Below are positions 57,847 to 64,000 of a stretch of DNA of 64,000 nucleotides, one piece after another. The translations under genes were made by a program, and so were the position numbers. Every line of letters begins with the position of its first letter. Position 1 is the first letter of the stretch. The notes beneath the pieces were generated by a model. The model ran no database searches. It was not told the origin of the DNA and saw only the letters and a list, made by a program, of their open reading frames with translations. This DNA comes from Actinomadura rubrisoli (lineage in GTDB: Bacteria > Actinomycetota > Actinomycetes > Streptosporangiales > Streptosporangiaceae), in assembly GCF_004349215.1 (NCBI RefSeq), contig NZ_SMKU01000002.1, forward strand, positions 40,491-104,490, given 5' to 3'.

Positions 57847-58854
57847 TCACTCGATGTCGAGGCCAGTCGGTACGTCCTCAGGTGCTAGATCGGTTCTGAG
57901 GCGGACGTAGCGGGCGGCGTGTCTCCAGCGGCCGTGTTCCGCGGCGGCGTCCACCGCGATCTCCACGACGACGGTCGGCTCCACACGGGTGTATTGGATG
58001 GGTTCTTCGGCGCCTGAAAGCCCACCAGCCCACCCTGCGGGTAGCATTTCAGGCCACGGATGACCGCCGCCAGCGGGGGACAGAACCCCAGCGAAGCCAG
58101 CGCGGATCTGACGGCGGAGGGCGACAGAGCGGGCGACGAGACGCAACCGACCGCTGGAGGAGTACCGGCCGAGCAGCAGCGTCCGCGGCGCGTCGATGCC
58201 GTCGGTGACACCGCCGATGATCGCCTCGGTGGTCCACCGGTGACGAACCTTCCACCAGCCCCTCTTCCCCTCCCGGTACGGGTCGTCAGCGGCTTTGACG
58301 ACGAGCCCTTCGATGCCTTGGACGGTGAGGAGCTCGAACCAGAGGGTGGCTTCCCCGCGGTCGGTCAGTTGCGGGCAGGGCACCACGAGGGACGTGCCGG
58401 GGACAGCGGCGAGGAGCTGCTCCAGTACCCGCCGCCGATCCGAGAGCGGCAGCGACCGGAGGTCCTCCCCACCGGCCTCCAAGACGTCGAACACGACGTA
58501 GTGGCAGGGCTCCCGTAGCGCCAGTACAGCGCGCTGCCCGCCGGCGACCTGACGGCGCTGCAGCGCGCCGAAGTCCAGGCGCCCATCCCGGGACCAGCGG
58601 ACGATCTCCCCATCGACGACCGTCGCCGGTGGAAGGACGTCGAACACCGCGAGGGCGATCTCGGGGAAGGTCTCGTTGAACCGGGTCAGCCGGCGCGATG
58701 ACAAGCTAACGCCGCCGTGCTCGTTGACGATCGCGGTAGCCCGGAACCCATCGAACTTGGGTTCGTAACGGCACCCGCCGGAACACTCCCACTCCTCGGG
58801 GATGTGGTCGATCGCTGTAGTGCCCATGGGGACTGGTGGCCTGTTGATGTGCAC
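57847..58854 (-). CDS. ATP-dependent DNA ligase (LigC/D-type fragment)
   Basis: 335 residues from GTG at 58854. Adenylation domain: EPKFDGFRA gives the nucleophilic Lys33, then SSRRLTRFN, DGEIV, FDVLEAGGEDL, EGLVVKAADDPY and WWKVRHRW (motifs III to V). C-terminal OB-fold domain has GGVTDGIDAPRTLLLGRYSSSGRL. It seals nicks using ATP. No Ku or polymerase/nuclease domains adjoin it, so this is a free ligase. Typical of actinomycete chromosomes and mobile elements alike. Confidence 0.82.
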   Translation of the reverse strand: MHINRPPVPMGTTAIDHIPEEWECSGGCRYEPKFDGFRATAIVNEHGGVSLSSRRLTRFNETFPEIALAVFDVLPPATVVDGEIVRWSRDGRLDFGALQRRQVAGGQRAVLALREPCHYVVFDVLEAGGEDLRSLPLSDRRRVLEQLLAAVPGTSLVVPCPQLTDRGEATLWFELLTVQGIEGLVVKAADDPYREGKRGWWKVRHRWTTEAIIGGVTDGIDAPRTLLLGRYSSSGRLRLVARSVALRRQIRAGFAGVLSPAGGGHPWPEMLPAGWAGGLSGAEEPIQYTRVEPTVVVEIAVDAAAEHGRWRHAARYVRLRTDLAPEDVPTGLDIE

Positions 58855-59007
58855 CCCCGGTCGCCCCCAACACCCCGTGGTTCTGCCGCGTGGTGTACGG
58901 CTACCCGCCACGCGGCGCGGAGCCTACGGGCCGGGAGATGCTTGACGGCGCGATGGGCGATTCGTGACCTCTGGATCAACAGAGCTGCGCCGATGCACAC
59001 TGGCCAG

Positions 59008-59250
59008 ATGGCGGGGGACAGGTACCTGGTGGGCCCGGACGGTGTCCGGGTCGAAGCCGTCGAGCTCGCCGACGAGGACGTCGCTTACGCCCGCCGCCGG
59101 CACCGGGACGCCCAGGCCGGGGAGGCGTTCTTCGTCGTGACCCGCCGCGGGCGCCTGGTCGGCTACTGCCGCGACATTGAAGAGGTCGCCGAACTGGTTG
59201 ACCTTCAGAGCCTGCGAGGACCGGACAGTGCCGCTGAAGACGCCGGGTAG
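59008..59250 (+). CDS. Small hypothetical protein
   Basis: 80 residues from ATG at 59008 (ATG at 58993 is possible). DRYLVGPDGVRVEAVELADEDVAYARRRHRD, then EAFFVVTRRGRLVGYCRDIEEVAELVDL. Mixed alpha/beta. Its 3' end overlaps the minus-strand gene by 46 bases. Confidence 0.58.
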   Translation: MAGDRYLVGPDGVRVEAVELADEDVAYARRRHRDAQAGEAFFVVTRRGRLVGYCRDIEEVAELVDLQSLRGPDSAAEDAG

Positions 59251-59390
59251 CTCATTCGACCGGGACCGTTGAGCCGAACCTCGACCACGAGCTCCGCCTT
59301 GCCGGTCGCGTCGTCCAGCGACGCCTTACCGAGGTCCTCGTGGGACAACTCGACCGAGCCGCCCTGCGCGATGAGAACCGCGATCAGCAC
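59205..59390 (-). CDS. Small phage-type protein, possibly frameshifted at its start
   Basis: 61 residues from GTG at 59390: LIAVLIAQGGSVELSHEDLG, then VVEVRLNGPGRMSY. Just before it an ATG at 59431 opens MAETVIRPDATLATC and stops at a TGA that overlaps this GTG. The two would join well with one extra base (MAETVIRPDATLA-x-VLIAVL), so this may be a coupled start or a single-base loss. Confidence 0.52.
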   Translation of the reverse strand: MLIAVLIAQGGSVELSHEDLGKASLDDATGKAELVVEVRLNGPGRMSYPASSAALSGPRRL

Positions 59391-59423
59391 GTTGCGAGTG
59401 TGGCGTCGGGACGGATGACGGTT

Positions 59424-59615
59424 TCAGCCATGGTCGCCACTCTCCTCGTCGGTGCCGGGGTTCTCTGGGCGGTCGGTGTCGTGGGCGGCCTGCTGAGCGT
59501 TCAGAATCACTCGGGCTTCGTCTTCGGACAGGACACCGCCCGTGGCCGCAGCGAGCTCGAACAGGCCGATCAGGTTGGCGAGCTTGCGCGCTGCTGCCGG
59601 TGAAAGGTCAGCCAC
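59424..59615 (-). CDS. Small helical protein
   Basis: 63 residues: MADLSPAAARKLANLIGLFE, then GVLSEDEARVILNAQQAAHD. Acidic tail. Its stop overlaps the ATG at 59431. Member of the overlapping minus-strand run to 62.8 kb. Confidence 0.52.
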   Translation of the reverse strand: MADLSPAAARKLANLIGLFELAAATGGVLSEDEARVILNAQQAAHDTDRPENPGTDEESGDHG

Positions 59616-59618
59616 CGC

Positions 59619-59888
59619 TCACTCCTCGGTGTCCGGCTTGGCGAGGAACTTCATGTCGTGGAGGGTCGCCAAGGCGGACAGGTGCGCGATCAGGTCCGCG
59701 ACGTCACGGGCGAGGTTCTTCGCCGAGCCGAGCGCGATGCTGGTGCTGCTCTTGTCCAAGATCTCCAAGTCGCGCGTCAGAGACTCGACATTGCGCTTCA
59801 CGTTGGCGAACTCGCCGCGGGCGCCAGCCTGGTGACGGCTGACCTGGCCCTCGAAGACACGGGCTGCGACCGGGTCAGGCTGAGCCAT
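59619..59888 (-). CDS. Coiled-coil protein
   Basis: 89 residues; EFANVKRNVESLTRDLEILDKSSTSIALGSAKNLARDVADLIAHLSALATLH is a long amphipathic helix pair. Unknown; overlaps the upstream gene by 14 bases. Confidence 0.55.
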   Translation of the reverse strand: MAQPDPVAARVFEGQVSRHQAGARGEFANVKRNVESLTRDLEILDKSSTSIALGSAKNLARDVADLIAHLSALATLHDMKFLAKPDTEE

Positions 59889-60180
59889 GACTACTCACTC
59901 CTTCGAGGTGGTTCACGTGGTCGGGACGCGTCTGGACCTGGGCGCTCGCTTCCAGGAGTACGCGGGCTTCGACGAGCAGCACTTCCGCCTCGTCCAGCTT
60001 GGGCGGGCCGAGCAGCGGGTGGTTGCCGATCCTGTCCACGCAAGAGGCCGTGACGTAGGCGTCGGTGGGGCGGGGCCGGACCCGCTCGCCCGGCAGGACC
60101 TCTCGGCCCTGTGCGATCAGGGCGACGAGCCGGTCGACGGCCTGGGCGCGGTCGGGCCCAGCGTGCCGCGGGCCGCTCAT
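59875..60180 (-). CDS. Hypothetical phage-type protein
   Basis: 101 residues from ATG at 60180. AQAVDRLVALIAQGREVLPGERVRPRPTDAYVTASC, then LDEAEVLLVEARVLLEAS. Four-base overlap with the gene upstream. Unknown. Confidence 0.52.
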   Translation of the reverse strand: MSGPRHAGPDRAQAVDRLVALIAQGREVLPGERVRPRPTDAYVTASCVDRIGNHPLLGPPKLDEAEVLLVEARVLLEASAQVQTRPDHVNHLEGVSSHGSA

Positions 60181-60431
60181 GCCGTCACGGCGACGAGGAA
60201 GACCTGGCCGCGCTCGATCAAGGCGAGAAGGAACTCGCCGAGCGACGTGCGCGCATGCACCCTGGTCGTCCCCGCAAGGCGAGGCGGGGGGAGTAGGTGC
60301 CGCCAGGCCGCAGGGTCGTGCGGTAGCAGGAGGACAACCCCGGCCCCGCGCCCTTCGCTCCAGCTGGCCGAAGGCACGGGCGGACGCCCGCAGGTCCAGG
60401 CGGTGACGTACCGGCCCGACGGCAAGTTCAT
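60177..60431 (-). CDS. Small hypothetical protein
   Basis: 84 residues from ATG at 60431. LPSGRYVTAWTCGRPPVPSASW, then GAGVVLLLPHDPAAWRHLLP and LGEFLLALIERGQVFLVAV. Coupled on both sides. Confidence 0.52.
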   Translation of the reverse strand: MNLPSGRYVTAWTCGRPPVPSASWSEGRGAGVVLLLPHDPAAWRHLLPPPRLAGTTRVHARTSLGEFLLALIERGQVFLVAVTA

Positions 60432-60799
60432 CCATCGTCGGGGTCGTCGGCGAGCACGTCCGCTCTCACGATCACGCTGACCCCGCGCCCCCGCCAGTCG
60501 GGGGACGCAGCATGCAGATGCGTGCAGCCCGGGCTGGTCCGCTCCGGCCAGCGGCGCAGTCCGAGCAGATCCGTCCACGCGTCGAACGCGACCCGCCGGT
60601 CCGCGTACTCGGCCTGCATGCAGTCGCCGACCAGGCCGTGCTCGGTGACCTGCCACCAGACCACCGGCAGTTCCGCGTCTTCCGGCAGTTCCTTGTCTTC
60701 GCCGAACTCGAGCAGCTCGGCGAGGAGGCGTTGATTGCGGCGCTGCCACCGGCGGCGATCAGCATTAGTCACCGGGCCGTGGATGTTCGAGGACGTCAC
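60428..60799 (-). CDS. Hypothetical protein
   Basis: 123 residues from GTG. RRWQRRNQRLLAELLEFGED, then LPVVWWQVTEHGLVGDCMQAEYADRRVAFDAWTDLLGLRRWPE and VSVIVRADVL. Mixed fold; not recognised. Confidence 0.55.
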   Translation of the reverse strand: MTSSNIHGPVTNADRRRWQRRNQRLLAELLEFGEDKELPEDAELPVVWWQVTEHGLVGDCMQAEYADRRVAFDAWTDLLGLRRWPERTSPGCTHLHAASPDWRGRGVSVIVRADVLADDPDDG

Positions 60800-61089
60800 G
60801 GCTGTGCCACCTTCTTCCGCTGTGCGGCACGCAGCCGCGCCGTGCGCTCAGCCCTGGCGAGTCCGGCCCGCGCCGTCTTGACCGCCTCGTCCATCCGGTC
60901 GACGTGGTTCCGAACCTCTTCCACAAGCCCGACAACATGATCGGTCTGCGCCCATGGGCTCCACCTGTCACCTTCCGCGATGTTGTGGAACGCGATGTCG
61001 GACAGCACACGCATGAACTCGGCGCCCGCCTCGACGAGGGTGTCCCAATCCTCGGGCCGGTAGTCTTCGTTGGTGATCTCTACGGTCAT
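60796..61089 (-). CDS. Hypothetical helical protein
   Basis: 97 residues from ATG at 61089. Acidic start (VEITNEDYRPEDWDTLVEAG), then VVGLVEEVRNHVDRMDEAVKTARAGLARAE and a basic end. Coiled-coil-like. Confidence 0.55.
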   Translation of the reverse strand: MTVEITNEDYRPEDWDTLVEAGAEFMRVLSDIAFHNIAEGDRWSPWAQTDHVVGLVEEVRNHVDRMDEAVKTARAGLARAERTARLRAAQRKKVAQP

Positions 61090-61337
61090 GCGTGCTCCTG
61101 GGGGAGGGGGAAGAGAGGGGTGTGCTGTACGGCGTCGTCGAGCTCGTACACGTCGCCGCGTTGGTCCCATTCGGCGACGAGGGCGCGGGTGTTGACGATG
61201 GCCTGCTCGAGGCCGACCCCGTGGTTACGCCCCATGCAGGCTTTGCAAACGCATTCGGGTTGGGTGGCGTCGTAGCAGACCGCGTCGCACTGGCCGACGA
61301 TGTCGGCTCCGCGACGGATGATCAGCAGCGACGCCAT
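61086..61337 (-). CDS. Small cysteine-rich protein
   Basis: 83 residues. QCDAVCYDATQPECVCKACMGRNHGVGLEQA holds five Cys and a His, likely zinc-binding, then a helix and acidic segment. A similar 'C...CVCxxCxGxNHGxG' pattern is common in actinophage small proteins. Confidence 0.58.
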   Translation of the reverse strand: MASLLIIRRGADIVGQCDAVCYDATQPECVCKACMGRNHGVGLEQAIVNTRALVAEWDQRGDVYELDDAVQHTPLFPLPQEHA

Positions 61338-61343
61338 AGTCAG

Positions 61344-61529
61344 TCAGTCCAGGCTGCGCTCAAGCTGTGTCTGCGTGGCGTTAAGGTGCCGGCGGACCTC
61401 CTCAATGGCGTCGAGCGCTTCACCGGATCGTCCTTGGGCGAGGAGCGCGACCACGTCCTGCGCAGCGTCGGCGGCGCGGCCAGCCGCGCGCTCCGCCATC
61501 AGGACACTCATCTCCGTCACGAGGCTCAC
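61344..61529 (-). CDS. Small helical protein
   Basis: 61 residues: MSLVTEMSVLMAERAAGRAA, then ALDAIEEVRRHLNATQTQLE. Overlaps the upstream 30-residue gene by four bases. Unknown. Confidence 0.5.
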   Translation of the reverse strand: MSLVTEMSVLMAERAAGRAADAAQDVVALLAQGRSGEALDAIEEVRRHLNATQTQLERSLD

Positions 61530-61618
61530 AGCGTCCCCCTGTAGGCGGCGAGGGGGAGCAGCAGCGACCAGGCGCCGGCGGCCATCGCGACGGCTTGGAG
61601 ACGGGCCCGGGCGGTCAC
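61526..61618 (-). CDS. Very small hydrophobic protein
   Basis: 30 residues from GTG at 61618: ARARLQAVAMAAGAWSLLLP, then LAAYRGTL. One possible membrane segment. Overlaps both neighbours by four bases, which supports translation. Confidence 0.45.
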   Translation of the reverse strand: MTARARLQAVAMAAGAWSLLLPLAAYRGTL

Positions 61619-61890
61619 GACGCGGCGTCCTGGACGAGCCGGTAGCCGCTGTTCGTCGGTTTGAACCTCGACAAGGAGATCCTTGTGGCCTTCCCGCGCA
61701 TGTCCCGCGCCCATGGACATGAGCGCCCGCGGTACTCGTCGATCTGCTGCTGAGCCACGTCGGTGTTGGTCAGGACCGTGCAGATGGCCTTGTCGCCGTC
61801 GATGCTTTCGACTCGAAAGGTTCGGCCCTCCGCGCGCTTGTCGTTGTCCGCCCAGGTCTGGCCCGGCTTGACGGTGGAGTCGGCGGCCAC
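61615..61890 (-). CDS. Small beta-rich protein
   Basis: 91 residues. VKPGQTWADNDKRAEGRTFRVESIDGDKAICTVLTN is an SH3/Tudor-like small barrel pattern (KPGQxWxDND), then KATRISLSRFKP and a short tail. Seen in many actinophages; function unknown. Confidence 0.58.
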   Translation of the reverse strand: MAADSTVKPGQTWADNDKRAEGRTFRVESIDGDKAICTVLTNTDVAQQQIDEYRGRSCPWARDMRGKATRISLSRFKPTNSGYRLVQDAAS

Positions 61891-62135
61891 TAGAACGGAC
61901 CCTCTTCGCTGAGTGGGTCATCGGTCCGGCGGACGTCCGCGCAGAACCCCGACCCGACCCCGAACGGCGCGCACGTGCACGGCCCGCCGTCGTGCTCAGC
62001 CCCGCGGTGCCGTTCCTCCGCCTGCTCCTCCAGCCAGTCGGTCGGGTCCGGGGCGTCGGCATGCGGGTTACGGTCGGCGTCGAGAGCGTCCTCGATGGCG
62101 TCCTGCTCGGCCTGCAAAGCGTCGTACGGGGTCAT
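61890..62135 (-). CDS. Small hypothetical protein
   Basis: 81 residues; acidic helix (DALQAEQDAIEDALDADRN), then EHDGGPCTCAPFGVGSGFCADV with Cys cluster. Overlaps the upstream HTH gene by four bases. Confidence 0.53.
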   Translation of the reverse strand: MTPYDALQAEQDAIEDALDADRNPHADAPDPTDWLEEQAEERHRGAEHDGGPCTCAPFGVGSGFCADVRRTDDPLSEEGPF

Positions 62136-62824
62136 AGGGTCGCCTCCTTGGCGGTCGGTAGCTTGGCGAGCGGGGAGTGGGACCCGGCCGGGGTGGCGCG
62201 CACCGCAGCCCAGTCGATGTCGTCGAGGGCGGACAAGGCGTCAAGGTCACCGGCCCGGTACAGCGGCACGGTAGGCCGGGCCCGGCGCGACTGGAACGGC
62301 CCGAGGCGGCGTTCCCGCGGCGTCACTAGGCCCGCGCGGACGAGGTGCGCGAAGTCGCAGTCGCGGATCGTGAGGTGCCGAGCCGCCTCGACGCGGGTCA
62401 GCAGCCGGCCCCGCACCGCGGCATCCTCGAGCGCGGCACGGTCGGCGAAGGCTTCGAGGGTGCGCCCGCAGTACAGGGTGTGGCCCTTGTAGTCGCCGAC
62501 GACCGGCAGCAGCCCCATCGTCGCGAGCTCGGCAGCAGTACCGCCTGGGACCGGCATGCAGAACCGCTCAGCGAGGTAGTCCTCGGCGCGGTTCGCTCCC
62601 ACATTGGGCACCGACCCGACCGCCGTCCTGATCGCGTCGGCGCGCTCGGCGACCTCGTCGACTGCCGCGGCGGGCCACCGCCCTGCTCCGCTCGGTGCTG
62701 GGATGAGTCCGTCAGTCCGGGCGCGGGCGACCTGCCATTGGGTCAGGCCGAGCCGATTCGCTAACTGGATCGGTCCGTAGGAGGTGAGTGCTTGGCCGGG
62801 TTTGAAGGTGGTGTCGGTGGTCAT
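62132..62824 (-). CDS. HTH protein of the early operon
   Basis: 230 residues from ATG at 62824 with GAGGAGG upstream. The N-terminal YGPIQLANRLGLTQWQVARARTDGLIPAPSGAGRWPAAAVDEV is a MerR/excisionase-like HTH. A second similar unit may follow (LTRVEAARHLTIRDCDFAHLVRAGLVTP). Two DNA-binding modules in one chain suggest a regulator or excision factor near the element end. Confidence 0.65.
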   Translation of the reverse strand: MTTDTTFKPGQALTSYGPIQLANRLGLTQWQVARARTDGLIPAPSGAGRWPAAAVDEVAERADAIRTAVGSVPNVGANRAEDYLAERFCMPVPGGTAAELATMGLLPVVGDYKGHTLYCGRTLEAFADRAALEDAAVRGRLLTRVEAARHLTIRDCDFAHLVRAGLVTPRERRLGPFQSRRARPTVPLYRAGDLDALSALDDIDWAAVRATPAGSHSPLAKLPTAKEATL

Positions 62825-62997
62825 GCAGTTGCCTCCTCGGCGATCTTCGGGGATTCGTCCTGTAGCCAGGGCCACGCGGCCCAGGTCAGTGATGATGTGT
62901 TGGTGCCAGTTTGCGGCCGTGCAACGCGATCACGGTCTGGCGGAGGAGTGCTGCAGGTGGCTCTGAGCGGGTAGTCCTTCACCAGCCACCACCGCAT
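62821..62997 (-). CDS. Possible small Trp-rich protein at the element end
   Basis: 58 residues from ATG at 62997: MRWWLVKDYPLRATCSTPPP, then NTSSLTWAAWPWLQDESPKI. Its stop overlaps the next start as ATGA, which favours a real gene; no ribosome site is obvious and a longer start up to 63189 is open. Confidence 0.42.
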   Translation of the reverse strand: MRWWLVKDYPLRATCSTPPPDRDRVARPQTGTNTSSLTWAAWPWLQDESPKIAEEATA

Positions 62998-63306
62998 GGT
63001 CCAGTAGGTGGCGTTAAGCCGGTTCGGGTCACCGAGCGGGGACCCTGGCCAATGAAGTTTGAAGGGGGCCCGAGGGGAGCCCGGGAGGACAGGACCCACC
63101 CGTCCGGAGGTGGTTTGCCTGGCATGAACTGGCACGTGGCCACCCCGTGAGCGGCCGAAACAGCCCGGCGGGTCATCGAGTATCCCCATCCGGTACGTTC
63201 TCGGTGGTACTACTAATTGACCGAATGGCCGGACGCTCGGCGCCCGTCCGGAATGCCGTGGTCGGTGCGGCGCCGTGGTTGCGACAGCAGGTCAGGGGGT
63301 CAGCGG
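62998..63306. other. Gene-free junction between element and menC
   Basis: 309 bases with no supported gene. It holds GC-rich short repeats near 63065-63090 (GGGCCCGAGGGGAGCCCGGG) and an AT-rich spot (GGTACTACTAATTGACC, 63205-63221). It likely contains the element end and the menC promoter. An attachment repeat cannot be proved because the left end is outside the window. Confidence 0.4.
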
Positions 63307-64000
63307 GTGCGGGTCTACTCCATCCCGATGCGGACGCGGTTCCGCGGTGTCACGCGGCGGGAGGGCGTCCTGATCCAGGGCCCCGCCGGCTGGGGGGAGT
63401 TCTCGCCGTTCGCCGAGTACGGCCCGGCCGAGTGCGCCCGGTGGCTGGCGGCCGCGCGTGAGGCGGCCCGGGAGGGCTGGCCCGCGCCGGTGCGTGACCG
63501 GGTCCCGGTGAACGTGACGATCCCCGCGGTCGGCCCGGAGCGGGCGTTCGAGATGACGAAGGTGTCGGGCTGCCGCACCGCGAAGGTGAAGGTGGCCGAG
63601 CGCGGGCAGTCCGACGCCGACGACCTGGCGCGGGTGGAGGCCGTCCGCGACGCCATCGGCCCGGACGGCCGGATCCGGGTGGACGCCAACGGCGGCTGGG
63701 ACGTCGAGCACGCCGCGCGGATGATCCGGGCGCTGGACCGGTGGGAGCTGGAGTACGCCGAGCAGCCGTGCGCGACGCTGGAGGAGCTGGGGCGGGTGCG
63801 GCGGCGCGTGGACGTGCCGATCGCGGCGGACGAGTCGATCCGCCGGGCGGAGGACCCGCTGAAGGTCCGCGCCGCCGGCGCCGCGGACGTGGCGGTGCTG
63901 AAGGCGCAGCCGCTGGGCGGGGTCCGGGAGGCGCTGCGGGTCGCCGAGGCGTGCGGGCTGCCGGTGGTGGTGTCGAGCGCGGTGGAGACGTCGGTGGGGC
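63307..64000 (+). CDS. menC: o-Succinylbenzoate synthase, 3'-partial
   Basis: 231 residues before the window ends. GTG with AGGGGG nine bases upstream. VRVYSIPMRTRFRGVTRREG is the typical actinomycete MenC start; AGWGEFSPF, the barrel motifs TAKVKVA (Lys), VDANGGWDVEHA (Asp), EYAEQPC (Glu), PIAADESI (Asp) and VLKAQPLGG (Lys) are the enolase-superfamily catalytic and metal residues. It dehydrates SHCHC to OSB in menaquinone synthesis. The N-terminus looks intact, so the mobile element next door did not cut into it. This is the only core metabolic gene in the window. Confidence 0.88.
   Translation, partial: MRVYSIPMRTRFRGVTRREGVLIQGPAGWGEFSPFAEYGPAECARWLAAAREAAREGWPAPVRDRVPVNVTIPAVGPERAFEMTKVSGCRTAKVKVAERGQSDADDLARVEAVRDAIGPDGRIRVDANGGWDVEHAARMIRALDRWELEYAEQPCATLEELGRVRRRVDVPIAADESIRRAEDPLKVRAAGAADVAVLKAQPLGGVREALRVAEACGLPVVVSSAVETSVG

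Noticed and set aside
63147..63461. + frame overlapping the menC start
   Set aside because: Shadow of menC with unlikely composition; menC has the ribosome site and catalytic motifs.

Overview
The window is high-GC actinomycete DNA. The last 700 bases are the start of a chromosomal menaquinone gene (menC), and everything before it is mobile-element DNA. The actinomycete assignment rests on the codon usage, the many GTG starts and families typical of these bacteria and their phages (WhiB, DUF5753/Scr1, SAV2177-type methyltransferase, DUF6247, DUF6221, DUF2637). A finer placement, perhaps Streptosporangiales, is only a guess.

Positions 1 to 22,589 are the late module of a long-tailed (siphovirus) prophage, almost all on the + strand: portal (5' end outside the window, split by a class 3-like intein), MuF-like head protein, P-loop kinase, scaffold, major capsid, a glycosyltransferase, four head-tail joining proteins, major tail protein, tail assembly chaperones joined by a -1 frameshift, tape measure with a CHAP-like domain, distal tail and minor tail proteins, small membrane proteins, HNH protein, CHAP endolysin and holin-like protein. 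One DUF6221-like gene lies antisense among the tail genes. Two strong hairpin terminators close the module.

Positions 22.8 to 30.1 kb hold lysogeny and accessory genes: two small regulators behind a TTGAC-rich operator, a GntR regulator behind a 22-bp palindrome, a DUF5753 regulator convergent with a SAM methyltransferase, a Ro60 (TROVE) protein preceded by two Y RNA-like genes (one with a permuted tRNA mimic), and a tyrosine integrase. Two less GC-rich unknown genes follow (30.2 to 32.2 kb).

Positions 32.2 to 49.1 kb resemble an actinomycete integrative conjugative element (AICE): an FtsK-like translocase, Spd-like membrane proteins, a DUF2637 protein whose gene is packed with GAACC/GGTTC repeats, a WhiB protein, many overlapping small genes, two excisionase-type HTH proteins, a KorSA-like GntR regulator and two Nudix proteins. 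KorSA and the Nudix protein Pif are partners in pSAM2.

Positions 49.1 to 58.9 kb hold a three-copy repeat, a zinc-finger/HTH protein, a BRO-type antirepressor facing an XRE regulator, three successive toxin-antitoxin-like pairs whose leaders are repeats of each other, an atypical Ser/Thr kinase behind a 37-residue leader gene, a DUF6247/RelE-like pair and an ATP-dependent DNA ligase. Positions 59 to 63 kb are a tightly overlapping minus-strand run of small phage-type genes. The element appears to end between about 63.0 and 63.3 kb, just before menC. Whether this is one composite element or a prophage beside an AICE cannot be settled from the window.
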